64,000 nucleotides of DNA, taken from positions 7,084,882 through 7,148,881 of the forward strand of contig OZ007509.1 in NCBI GenBank assembly GCA_963931865.1, in the 5' to 3' direction. The translations under genes were made by a program, and so were the position numbers. The notes under the pieces were generated by a model. It did not search any database, was not told where the DNA came from, and was given only the letters and a program-made list of their open reading frames with translations. Positions 1 through 9,900 of the stretch are shown one piece after another. How positions within the stretch are numbered: the stretch's first letter is position 1; each line of letters opens with the position of its first letter. The DNA comes from Axinella damicornis (taxonomy: Eukaryota; Porifera; Demospongiae; Axinellida; Axinellidae).

Positions 1-225
1 TTGCTGTGATGTTTAGTGTCATAATTTCTGTGGCATACTATGCTCATTGCCCAGTCACATTCTGATGACAGTCATGTGAATGCAAGTTGCAACTGCTCCT
101 TGCGCAATTGCATGTCCTGCACGTGCATGCCCTTCGCTCAGGCTCGCCCTCCAATGTCCTGCATTCCACTAGTTATCAGTACCAGCTTCCAAACTCTATC
201 AACCAACACCACTATGATTCCCTAC

Positions 226-1032
226 CAGGTTAACATCCAGCATCTTGCGCCAGCGGCTCTCATCACCCAGTCCTGCATTGTTACACACAATGTCAATTCC
301 ACCAAATGCTTCCTTTGTCTTCTGAAAGGCAGACACCTGCGGACAAACAGCAGCAGTACATAGTAACTGCCTGCACTTAGCAGGATCACTGCTTACAGTA
401 AAATCCATGCACTGGTGTACGCAACATTAATTTTGATACTCAAACTGACTACCAAGGTGCATACACTAGCTAGACTGTATTTATGACATCTTGGTTTTTG
501 CATGGCATAGAGGAGGGGAGGAGAGCTCTCTCCTCCCCTGCTTCACACTGAGAACCTTGCAGGCTAATTGATTCACTGATAGATATTCTACTTCTAAGAC
601 TTGGAGAAGATCAGAATTTAATTCTTGTAGCAGACTGAGAGGAAGATATAGATACTATACTTTCATGGATGTATTTTTTGAGGAGGTTTCTGGTGTGGCT
701 CTCCATTCTTGGATATACACTAGAGGCAAGAAGTAGACTGCCAACATGCCCCACCAGCTGATCTCTATTGGTGACGTCAGTGGGTAGAAACATCACATCG
801 TTTGCAGAGAACTCTTTCTGCAACTCGCTGCATGATACTCTCCCGATCTTCTCACTGATATCAACCATACTCACCTGACAAGAAATACATTTACCAAAAA
901 TAAATGCATGCATGAAAACCAACGGCCCAGTCTGCTCCTTACCCTCCCTCCATTCTTGAGCAGAAGCTTGGCGGCAGCTAGGCCAATGCCTTGGGCTGCA
1001 CCAGTGATCAAAGCTACCTTGCTAGCCAACAT
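226..1032 (-). CDS. 15-hydroxyprostaglandin-dehydrogenase-like SDR, copy 1 (5' exons only)
   Basis: Three exons are visible on the minus strand: 943-1032, 755-874 and 226-336, all in phase 0 with GT-AG borders; the remaining exons lie beyond base 1. Exon 1 starts with MLASKVALITGAAQGIG, which contains the SDR cofactor motif TGxxxGxG; exon 2 has MVDIS, where the Asp after the second strand favours NAD; exon 3 holds the CNNAG motif and ends at DVNL. The order and spacing match 15-PGDH-type classical SDRs, which oxidise 15-hydroxy eicosanoids; the true substrate here is not known. The catalytic Ser and YxxxK are outside the window for this copy. It is nearly identical to the copy at 6934-16938, but its exon 2 acceptor (a CAG before GTGAGTATGG) keeps the frame open. 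Start chosen as the first ATG before the Rossmann strand. Confidence 0.85.
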
Positions 1033-1119
1033 TGTGATGTCATGTGCCGGTTTCCTCTGCAAATCTAATTTGACCTTTGACCTCCAATGAGGGACACTCC
1101 CCGATTATCTGGAGGGGAT

Positions 1120-1370
1120 TCCGGCGCTGTTTTATTCCCAGTATATAGCGCGGTAGCAGAAGTGAGATTGATGAAGAGGACTGTTTTCACGGAAGAAGAC
1201 TTATGATATTGTCAACCTGCAGGACCCACATGAAAACCAGCACTGTAGCTGATTAGCCTGTGACATTTCCTGGTGCCTGGGTGGCTTCTTGCTATATACC
1301 TGCCAGATGTAGTCTCGTTCCCAGACCACTATGCCAGATGTGCGAAGTAATCCAGATTGTGAAGGAGAAT
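1120..1370 (+). pseudogene. CHMP7 exon-1 relic
   Basis: Head to head with SDR copy 1, this stretch still resembles part of CHMP7 exon 1 (17193-17350): around 1124-1205 it matches the region coding FWRCF...MKRPVFTEDDL, including ATGAAGAGG and a TTCACGGAAGAAGACTTA block, followed by a stop; weaker similarity continues to the segment coding LPDVIRVMEREGD near 1328-1366. There is no usable start codon, the frame is broken and no later CHMP7 exon follows. It is best explained as the dead partner gene of a duplicated SDR/CHMP7 head-to-head pair. Confidence 0.7.
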
Positions 1371-1428
1371 TTACAAGCCAGAATTAGCATCCACATCCTG
1401 TATCCATGGCACCACATGCTAAACTATA

Positions 1429-1516
1429 GTAGTGAATTCAAACTGGCTTAGCTTAGGGTCGGTACCCGGTAGCTACCGGGTACCGATCCTAAGCTAAGCC
1501 AGTTTGAATTCACTAC
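1429..1516. repeat. Near-perfect 88-bp palindrome
   Basis: The left arm begins GTAGTGAATTCAAACTGGCT and the right arm is its reverse complement ending CCAGTTTGAATTCACTAC; the centre is GGTACCCGGTAGCTACCGG. It would form a hairpin almost without a loop. No gene is seen from here to about 2190. Confidence 0.85.
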
Positions 1517-2607
1517 GCTTGGAACCAGAACCTTGATTGCAGACGTCATGGATAGCTTTTGGTGCCGCCAGCAACTAGATAATATAAGTATCACCGCAAA
1601 AACATGTTTTTGTTTAACCAAGAATTTGGTATCGTCATTTGCAGTTCAGTCATAGGATCCATCAGGTGACCATGCCTGACCTAACTGTTTGTAGCTACAT
1701 ACCCATACGAGTCACAACCACTACAATGTGTCACTTCCACAGTGCATTGTACTGCTAAACAAGCTGTGAGTTGTTTAGGACATGTGCATGTTACTTTAAC
1801 CATTAAAATTTTAGGTATGCTAGTACTCTACAATGACTCTCAATGTGATCTATGCATCCCGCTGTGGAAACCACAATGAAGTAACAATACAGTTTGTCAT
1901 CCCATGACTTGCTTGCAGCTGTCACTTTAATTTGCGAGTATTGCATGCACATGCAATGGTTATGATCAGCAGATGCATCCATGACTAGCTATATACGAGC
2001 TGCAACTGAGGTGGCTAAATTTGGTTTAGATATAGCAAATTGCTGTGCTATACCGTGTTACCCCAAATGTTTGGCAAAAGTTGAGGCCAATAGTGCATGC
2101 ATAGTTATGCATGTGATATGCATAGCTACACGTGGTATTACCAATGATGGCTAAATTATTCTATTCTATCAGATGTAGGCACGTGCCCAGACCCTTCCTC
2201 CCCGCACGAAGGGTCTGGTTCTGAGACCATTTTTACCTCTGCTTATAGTACTGATTATTGTCATTCCCAGCCTTCACCTCCAGTATTTGATCGCTGACAG
2301 TAAAGTGATCACAACTGGAGGTGTAGAAGGCCTGGGAACTACACTAATAACAGTACTCTTACAACCACCACGTGGACTGGGTGTTGGACTGGCTACTGGA
2401 ACATGGGACTGGAAAGCGGGACTGGAATGCCTTTATCGTTATAGGACATGCATGAGCTACAGTGCATATAGAACATAATAATTATTCCAATTAGCTGAAG
2501 TTACTCCCTAGGGGGTTTTCAAACAGAAGGTACAGGATGTACTCAGAATCTCCAATTCCTATGGTGATAAGCTAAGTGAATTAACTGCTACACTAAACCA
2601 ATTAGTG

Positions 2608-2720
2608 GGGTGACTGTGAGGCCTGGTTCCATAAGACTGCAGATTCAAGACTGCAGGTTCGAGTCCCACCAGCTGTCACCTATGAAGGGTTGTTCTCCTG
2701 GTTTCTCTTCAAGGAAAAGG
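2608..2720 (+). mobile_element. tRNA-derived SINE (copy A)
   Basis: Begins GGTGACTGTGAGGCCTGGTT and carries a B-box-like GGTTCGAGTCCCACC at about 2656-2671, followed by a tRNA-unrelated tail with TTCTCCTGGTTTCTCTTC. The head resembles a tRNA gene but does not fold fully, and the same head plus tail recurs at 3126 and on the minus strand near 13.4 kb, which marks a SINE rather than a tRNA gene. Confidence 0.7.
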
Positions 2721-3124
2721 AACATAATAGTTTTGCTCTTTGTCAGTTTAGGTTCCAATGGTCTGGTTCTGAAACCATTTTTTCGTTCCCTGCTGGTCTT
2801 CTGCACCTCCAGTTTTTGATCACAAACTGGGAGGTGTAGAAGGCCTGGGAACGTTACGAGGGTTACTATGGTGATGGGCTACCGTCCTTTTACAATCTGT
2901 ACACAGTCGTAATTATTCACCACATGGTTGATTTTGGACTGGCTACTGGAACATGGGACTGGACTGGCTCTTTCATTTATTATTGGACATACTTATTCAT
3001 GCACTCCACTGAAGTTGCTCCCTAGGGGGTTTTCAAACAGAAGGTACAGGATGTACTCGGAATCTCCAATATTCCTATAGTGATAAGCTAAGTGGATTAA
3101 CTGCTACAGTGCTACACCAATTAG

Positions 3125-3370
3125 TGGGGGTGACTGTGTGGCCTAGCGGTTAAAGTACAGACTGTGGGTGACACAGCAGGGTATGCTTTGCTCCCAGTTC
3201 CACACCCAGCTTTTCGTCGTACTGCAAGCCACGAAAAGCTGGGCGATGGCCTGGGAACGAGGCTAACCGCATGGCAGGTTGGGACAGCAGGTTAGACCTT
3301 CCAGTCCCACGGTGCAGCTGTCACCTAAGAAGGATGTTCTCCTGGTTCCATTCCAGCTGCCCCTCCTGGA
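3125..3370 (+). mobile_element. tRNA-derived SINE (copy B) split by a hairpin element
   Basis: The SINE head GTGACTGTGTGGCCTAGCGG starts near 3128; it is interrupted by a hairpin element (about 3190-3275, arms CCCAGCTTTTCGTCG and CGAAAAGCTGGG, end CCTGGGAACGAGGCTA), and then continues with the box-B part, CAGCTGTCACCTAAGAAGG and the tail. The hairpin element therefore inserted after the SINE. Confidence 0.7.
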
Positions 3371-3840
3371 AAACCTGTAGCTACTAATGCCTCTCAATTA
3401 TTGTAACACGCCTCTCAATTCGCAGCATCGGGTTGGTGTAACCTGGTTGATAAAATCTTGGTAGTATAGTATTGCCTTGATAATAAAGTGTCCGAAAATC
3501 GGTTGCTTACTCTTTAGTAATGTAACATGTGTATGGCTCCCAATGGAGGTGAAGCAATTTCAAATCTGTTGTGCTAGAACTGAATATCTACCTGAGTTGC
3601 ATCAAAGCCACACAAGCAGTTTGTGAGCAAAGCTACGTTTTGACCTCAGTAGTCTTAATTGGACTTCAAAGGGTTAATTAATGTCAAAATGATGCTGAAA
3701 CCAATGGATTTCACTTGATGTACCATGTGCAAAAAATTCCTGGACAAACCCAGCTTTGGACTGTTGAAGTGACTATTTTAGCAGTCATTTAATATTACAA
3801 TACATTTTCTCCATACAAGATTAGATGATTGGATTTAGCG

Positions 3841-4130
3841 AAGATCCATAGGTATACCACTAGTAGAGTGTGTCAATAGCCGGACCACTTGTGTTGATAC
3901 CTGTTGAAGGTATATGTTCGTATATGTATAACCTCCCATATAAAATCACAAAGCAACATATTTGGATTGGTTTGAAGAGACTTTTAACAATGAATTTTAG
4001 CAAGCATCATTGAAAATCGATAGGTAGTATACCATTAGGAGTATGTCAGTAGCCGGACCATTTCCGTTGAAGGTAGCTATGTTCCTATATAACCTCCCAT
4101 ATAAAATTGGGGAAAGAACATTTAACTCTC
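3841..4130. repeat. Pair of diverged direct repeats of about 115-125 bp
   Basis: The stretches 3841-3965 and 4014-4130 share GATAGGTA-TATACCA, AGCCGGACCA, GTTGAAGGTA and AACCTCCCATATAAAAT in the same order. No coding signal is seen between 3380 and 4450. Confidence 0.6.
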
Positions 4131-4451
4131 TATCAGCATTGCATATTTCTGGCAAAATGGAAGTCATAGAAGCATTAGTAACTATAGTTTGCAAACATGG
4201 TCACTTGGTTCTTGGGTTCTAGTACACTTGATTCAAGGTTACTTCATCTTAGATTTTAATTGGGTCCTCTAACATGTGTTCGCAAATGCTTTTAACAATG
4301 CACATGTGTGGTGTGTACATATTTATTTCTAACAGTGCATGCATGCAGGCCTAATAAAGTGTATAGGGACATACTCCCCATGCTTATCAAGTCTAGCTAC
4401 TTGCATGAATGAATGTTTGATGCACGCCTGGGTTCAATTAGTACTAACCGT

Positions 4452-5570
4452 TCAAAATACTAGTAGCAGTACGAGTAAGAACACCATAGCCGTAGCCGCC
4501 TTCAACATCTGGCCACTGTTGAATTGGTAACTTGGGCAGAACCCAGGTGTTTCAAAGCCGCAAGCTGACCAGAGCTCGTAGTTGGTGATGTACTGCAGCT
4601 GAAGTCCAGGACTGTCAGTGTGATTGAATAGGTTGTTAACACAGCACCCAACACTCGAGTTGGCGAACCTCTGCAGGATGCTACGACATTCAGGCATACA
4701 CTGACTCCCAGTTACATTGCAGGCTGAGCGGGTTGCTGGATTGAGAGCACTAATGATGAGGGGAAATACATTCCGGTCATAACAAGAAACGCCACGCTCA
4801 TTTACTGCACAAATATCTTGAGGACGAAAACCAAGGATAGCATCTGCAAGGTCGCAATTGTCAACAATGTCAAGAAACGCCTGACCCCCTCTTGCACAAG
4901 TAAATGTCTCAGCGATGATCTCAACTAGTTCTTCAACAGAACATGGCGGTTGGCGTTCAGCTGCTGTTTGAGTGAAACTGAGGCTGCTTTCACAATTGCT
5001 AGGTTGACCATCCACACCGCAAGATCTCCAGAACGTGTAGTTGATGGCACTGGCTATACCCGACAATCCACCGAACAGAGTATAGAAATCAACACAACAG
5101 CCTACGTTACTCCTTAGAGCCGTAATGGCGTCACGGCAAGCTGGTTGGCAGGTCCCAACGTAGGGGAAACAGTTGGATGTTACTGCTTCAATGAACTGGT
5201 AACCAGATCCGAAGGGACTCGTGGGTAGAGGATTGCCCAGGCCCGCAATGAAAAGGCTGCCGCATGGCGTTCCTCCAGGGGTTGTTCTGCAAAGCGAGAC
5301 GTATGCGCGAGCTACTGATGACCACGTCTCACCACCACACCCGCTAATCGCATCCACGAGTGGTTGCCCGTACTCGCATAACGTGCTTAACAGACGTGTG
5401 CTCAGCTGTTGGGCTGTACAAACGGCTCGAGTACCAAGTCTTTGGCGGTCCTCTATCGCGATGTCGCGGACCTGCAGGTTTGGGAGGTTGAGCGCAACTC
5501 CAGGAGCATTGATGGCCACTGCTGGCGCTACGACCAAGCAGAAACAAGCGACACTACTCAGTCCAACCAT
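4452..5570 (-). CDS. Single-exon Cys-rich secreted or GPI-anchored protein with internal duplication
   Basis: An uninterrupted 372-residue frame. I start at the ATG at 5570 because it gives a clean signal peptide (MVGLSSVACFCLVVAPAVA); the frame stays open 14 codons further upstream without an ATG. The protein is a twofold repeat: each half ends in a block with C-x2-x-C-R, then VGCCV (about residues 156-160 and 307-311), an aromatic-W-x2-CG and a closing Cys. The last 15 residues are hydrophobic (AATAMVFLLVLLLVF) directly before the stop, as expected for a GPI-anchor signal or a tail anchor. I do not recognise the family; it may be lineage-restricted. It differs from most neighbours in having no intron. 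Its upstream side is occupied by the foldback element at 5666-6204, which may have displaced the promoter. Confidence 0.8.
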   Translation of the reverse strand: MVGLSSVACFCLVVAPAVAINAPGVALNLPNLQVRDIAIEDRQRLGTRAVCTAQQLSTRLLSTLCEYGQPLVDAISGCGGETWSSVARAYVSLCRTTPGGTPCGSLFIAGLGNPLPTSPFGSGYQFIEAVTSNCFPYVGTCQPACRDAITALRSNVGCCVDFYTLFGGLSGIASAINYTFWRSCGVDGQPSNCESSLSFTQTAAERQPPCSVEELVEIIAETFTCARGGQAFLDIVDNCDLADAILGFRPQDICAVNERGVSCYDRNVFPLIISALNPATRSACNVTGSQCMPECRSILQRFANSSVGCCVNNLFNHTDSPGLQLQYITNYELWSACGFETPGFCPSYQFNSGQMLKAATAMVFLLVLLLVF

Positions 5571-5665
5571 CGCTGAGGGAATAGTGAACGGCAGCAACAC
5601 AGAATGAAACAAACAGCCGCGTTACATGATATTCACGGGGCGAGGAATTCCATGAAGAGGCTAGG

Positions 5666-6204
5666 CGCGCACGTATGGCACGCCGTCCGTAACAAAAATA
5701 GGTAAACTCGGAAGCTGACATAATATTTATTTGCCGACGTGCAACATTTATTTGCCGACGTCGTGCCTTATTTGCCGACGTAGAAATCTTATTTGCCGAC
5801 GTTGACGTCTTATTTGCCGGCGTTAAAAATCTTATTTGCTGACGTAGCCGCTTCTTATTTGCCGACGTAGGCTTCTTATCTGCCGACGTATACTTCTTAT
5901 TTGCCAACGTAGAATTTCTATTTGCCGACGTGGCTTCTTTTGCAGTACCGGTCAGAATCTGAAGTACGGCAAACAAGGGATCGGCGTCGGCAGATAAGAA
6001 GTCTACGTCGGCATATAAGACGTCAACGTCGGCAAATAAGAAGTCAACGTCCGCAGATAAGAAGTCTACGTCGAAGCGGCTACGTCTTGCACGTCGGCAA
6101 ATAAGCTTTCTACGTCGGCAAATAAATGTTGCACGTCGGCAAATAAATATTATGTCAGCTTCCCAGTTTACCTATTTTTGTTACGGACGGCGTGCCGCGC
6201 GTGC
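5666..6204. mobile_element. Foldback element with inverted arrays of a 21-bp unit
   Basis: The outer arms (about 5677-5735 and 6140-6196) are inverted repeats starting GGCACGCCGTCCGTAACAAA and containing TAGGTAAACT and GCTGACATAATATT. Inside, the left half is an array of about ten units of roughly 21 bp built on TTATTTGCCGACGT, and the right half is the same array in inverse orientation (ACGTCGGCAAATAA), with the switch near 5945-5975. No protein gene is inside: frames through it are only repeats of the unit. Confidence 0.85.
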
Positions 6205-6281
6205 GACCTCACGTACACCCGGTACCAACGTTATTCACATACGTATTGTGCCTTGGCAATAAAAAAAACGCCTGTGGCTAT

Positions 6282-6519
6282 TGTTTGCATAAAGCTTGCA
6301 ACAAACACTCTGCTCGAGCACTGCTAGTGCTGAGACTAGAAAACCACAAGTCCCACCCTGTGTACATAGTGACGTATTACAGCTAGGAAGCGCTAAGTGG
6401 CTACGTAGGAAGCAAATTATTGTACTAAGTACTAAGGTAGGGTAATGGCACAGGGTGGGACTTGTGGTTTTCTAGTCTCAGCACTGTAAGCAGGGCCTGT
6501 TGCAAGCTTTATGCAAACC
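6282..6519. mobile_element. Hairpin/TIR element
   Basis: Left arm TGTTTGCATAAAGCTTGCAA with GTGCTGAGACTAGAAAACCA; right arm is the reverse complement, ending TGCAAGCTTTATGCAAACC. The arms are about 70-80 bp, the centre is unrelated and there is no frame of note. Confidence 0.75.
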
Positions 6520-6933
6520 TCTGTACATACGCTTAGAGTATAGGATTGCACTTCCATTCGAATATTTGCGGATTCCGTGACACTTAAAGTTAGCGGCAAG
6601 AATTTCCTGTGTGTGTAGCTTCACGGAAACGACACGGCCTGGCCCGGAACATGCTGGAGTCGGGAAGTTGCGGGCACTATCATGCGTGAGCGTCATACTT
6701 GCAGAACACAGTTAGCAAATACGCAAATTATATGCAATACGCAAATTTTCAAACGGAAGTGCAATGAAAGGCTGTACCGGAAATGCGCGCGCATCTAGAA
6801 CCGGCCCTGGCCCTAATATACCCTAAGCCGCCTGCCGATCCCATTCCCAAACACAAAAACACAAACAATCCCATTCCCTCTTTGCATCCACACAAACAAC
6901 GTCACAATGTAGACTCTACTTGTACACACAGTA

Positions 6934-9900
6934 CTACAGTTTAGCTTTACTCCGTTCCACCTTTTCACCCGGTAATCTGACAAAGTAGTCAATTCCCCTT
7001 TTCTCAGTCACAGTCATGACTGCTCCGACCTTTGAGGTGTCCAAGATTAACTCAAGAATGCCCATGGCTACCTTGTCAGGACTGGGAGGGAGGGAGGGAG
7101 GGAGGGAGGGAGGGAGGGAGGGAGGGAGGGAGGGAGGGAGGGAGGGAGGGAGGGAGGGAGGGAGAGAGGGAGGGAGGGAGGGACATAGAGGGACATGGAG
7201 GAGGGAAGTGGAAAGGAGGTGAGTGGGGAAGTGTTTTTCAACATTGGCTGAAAGTAGGGACATGTGGTACAGTTAGTCTAGCTGAGCATGACATCAAGCA
7301 GTCCATGCATGTGTGTGCACAGGCGTAGGAATCGGCCATGCCACCCCTTAAAATAATGTTGGCCCAAAATTTATTTAATTGCTATGTGCAAAGAAATGTG
7401 TCCGCTGAGCTTGAGTTTCTCCCGGTTAACAGTTGTAACCTTCCTCGCTGTGCCTGTGGTGGCCCAGACATAGTAGTGGATCTGATGATGATAGCCGCAG
7501 CTTGCCTGAGACAGGCACTGTCAATATCTGGCTTAGGTCGTCCAGGAACATCTGATACATGTAGTAGCTATGTCTACTATTGTACCTGAATGCGATACTG
7601 AACGCTGTCAGGGGGGTTAAACTCATTAATTTTCATCCTATATACTGAGTCAAGTTAGTGTATATAAAGTACATGGAGCACAGAAACAACTGAGAAGGAC
7701 TGGGAACTGTAAACTAAAAATAGTTAGCAGTCTTTGTCTGCACAAACTTCATCAACATACAGTGCGACGTTTCAACCCCAAGGGATCTTCGTCAGGCAAG
7801 TACAGCAAAATGCATTTTGCTATACAGCTAACACTCTATGGTACACATTCATTTGTACCAGTTAGGTTTCGGGTCATTTTCACGTCTCACATTCATGACT
7901 ATATATATATATATATATACTGGATGTCTCAGTGAATGGCTTCCGATGGGCTTGCATTTTGCAATACTTGCCTGACAAAGATCCCTCGGGGTCAAAATGT
8001 CGCACTGTAAGTTGATGAAGTTTGAGCATGCAGACAAAGACTTTTAGTTTCCAGTATACGTAACAGACCCTTGGCTGAAGAGACTGGTTGCTGAGAACCC
8101 AGACTAATAGAATTCGACAGGGACTGGGAAGTTTGCTTAGACCACAGATGAGTGTACTGCAAAACAAACGATGTTATAGTTATACTACCAGCTGCTGTGG
8201 TTTATCAGGAATACATGAGGCTGTTATTCAATTAGAGGCCAAGGCGCAGCCGAGGCTTCTAATTGAATAACAGCCGAGTGTGTTCCTGATAAACCACAGC
8301 AGCTGGTAGTACAACTGGCTTGTACTACTAGTACAGTGGCTTCTAAGTGCACTTGCTGAGTATACTGAAGTGGCTTCTGTGTACACTAAAATGTGCTGAC
8401 AAGGGTGTATGGTAGTTATACGACGGGTAGGTAGTTATACCAAGGATAATTAAAACGGAACGTGGATTGGAAACGGCAATACAAATGATGTCACAATCCG
8501 TGTTGCGCACGCTGGCGTTAGCCTCGCTCCCAGATCAGACTTCTTCCTGAAACTCAATAGCCTAATGCAGCAACCACAGAAGCATTGACAGCAAGTAGTT
8601 TCATATCGCTAGGTGCTTTCTTCGTCGAGATAACCTAACACAAGTAATCACGTGTCACAGGCCCAATTTAATGACAGAGAGGCTGCGTACCTAGCTTCCT
8701 TTCTTACGAGGGAAAAGAAACTCAATAGCTTCATGCAGTAACAACACAAGCATCGGTAGCAAGTTGTTTTATCTCTCTGGGTGCTTCCTTGGTCAAGATA
8801 ACCTAACACAAAGTAAGCGCAACGCGGATTACGTAGCAATTTTATATTGCCGTTTCCAATCCACGTTCCGTTTTAATTATCCTTGGTTATACGACGGGTA
8901 TAACTTCCAATTAGTGGGTTACGCTATATAAACTGTGGTCGGCACCTTTCAACTACGTCATCACTGTAGTACAAGTGGTTACAACCTCATATATAGTGGG
9001 AGCTGATATTAGAGTGATAAATCTACTTGAGTAAACTACAGTAGCGACCCATGGCATTCTTTGAATTAGTATGGGCGAGCTCTTGACATCAAACTGTAAC
9101 CGAATGTGTAGCTAACATTCCCATTGACTGTTGCTACACATTCCGTGTTCCGTGCGCCACTGATGGACACTGCCTCTGCAACAGCTTCACCATAGATATT
9201 TGTCCCTCCCTATGGCTTCACCGCTTCTACCTAATTTCTACGCCCATATATGGTGCGGTGAGTAAAATCTGAAACTGAGTTACCTACGTGGTGTACCAAG
9301 ATTTTTACCTCTAAAGCTATTCACCATTCCCAGACTGGAGGCTATTCATCACTGAGCCTCATTCCCAGACTGGAGGCTATTCATCACTGAGCCTCATTCC
9401 CAGACTAGAGGCTATTCATCACTGAGCCTCATTCCCAGACTGGAGGCTACACTGTAGCTGGAGATGTGAGAGTCAGGGTATGAGATAGTTACCTACCTCA
9501 GAAGTTTTTTTCCTAGGATGAAGGACTTGACATCCTCACTGAGAAAGGGCATGCCCTCTCTCACCATGTCGGTGTCCACGAACTCCGGGCATATGCAGTT
9601 CACACGCACACCGTCAGTAGATAGATAATCCTAATTCATGCACAGATGTAGAAAACAGTACATGAATTTAGCTCCCACAGTTCAACTTGGGCCTTGACTA
9701 CATAGACTATTGTGCACTAAATTTACATAAATATATGACTTTTGAAGTTTAGCTTTCGAACTTGACGTACGACAAATGACCACAGACCGTGCATTTCCTC
9801 AAGCCATGCATCACACCCGTACACGCTCACTGCAATAGTTGTACTACCCTGCAGGATATCTATAACAAATAGCCCTGCTGTTAGACTATATAGGTACGTA

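Larger units (their letters stand above)
2190..3370. repeat. Tandem duplication, two units of about 520-620 bp
   Basis: Unit A (about 2190-2745) and unit B (about 2746-3370) share, in the same order, a GGTCTGGTTCTGA block, a hairpin element with CTCCAGTWTTTGATC, a GGACTGGCTACTGGAACATG block, a CTCCCTAGGGGGTTTTCAAA block and a tRNA-like SINE head. Unit B is longer because another hairpin element is inserted in its SINE. Confidence 0.75.

Noticed and set aside
5554..6104. Frames with SANK/DKK-type repeats
   Set aside because: They only translate the 21-bp units of the foldback element.
7016..7328. Two 70-100-codon plus-strand frames rich in Gly-Arg-Glu
   Set aside because: Translation of the (GGGA)n microsatellite next to the SDR last exon; no independent coding evidence.
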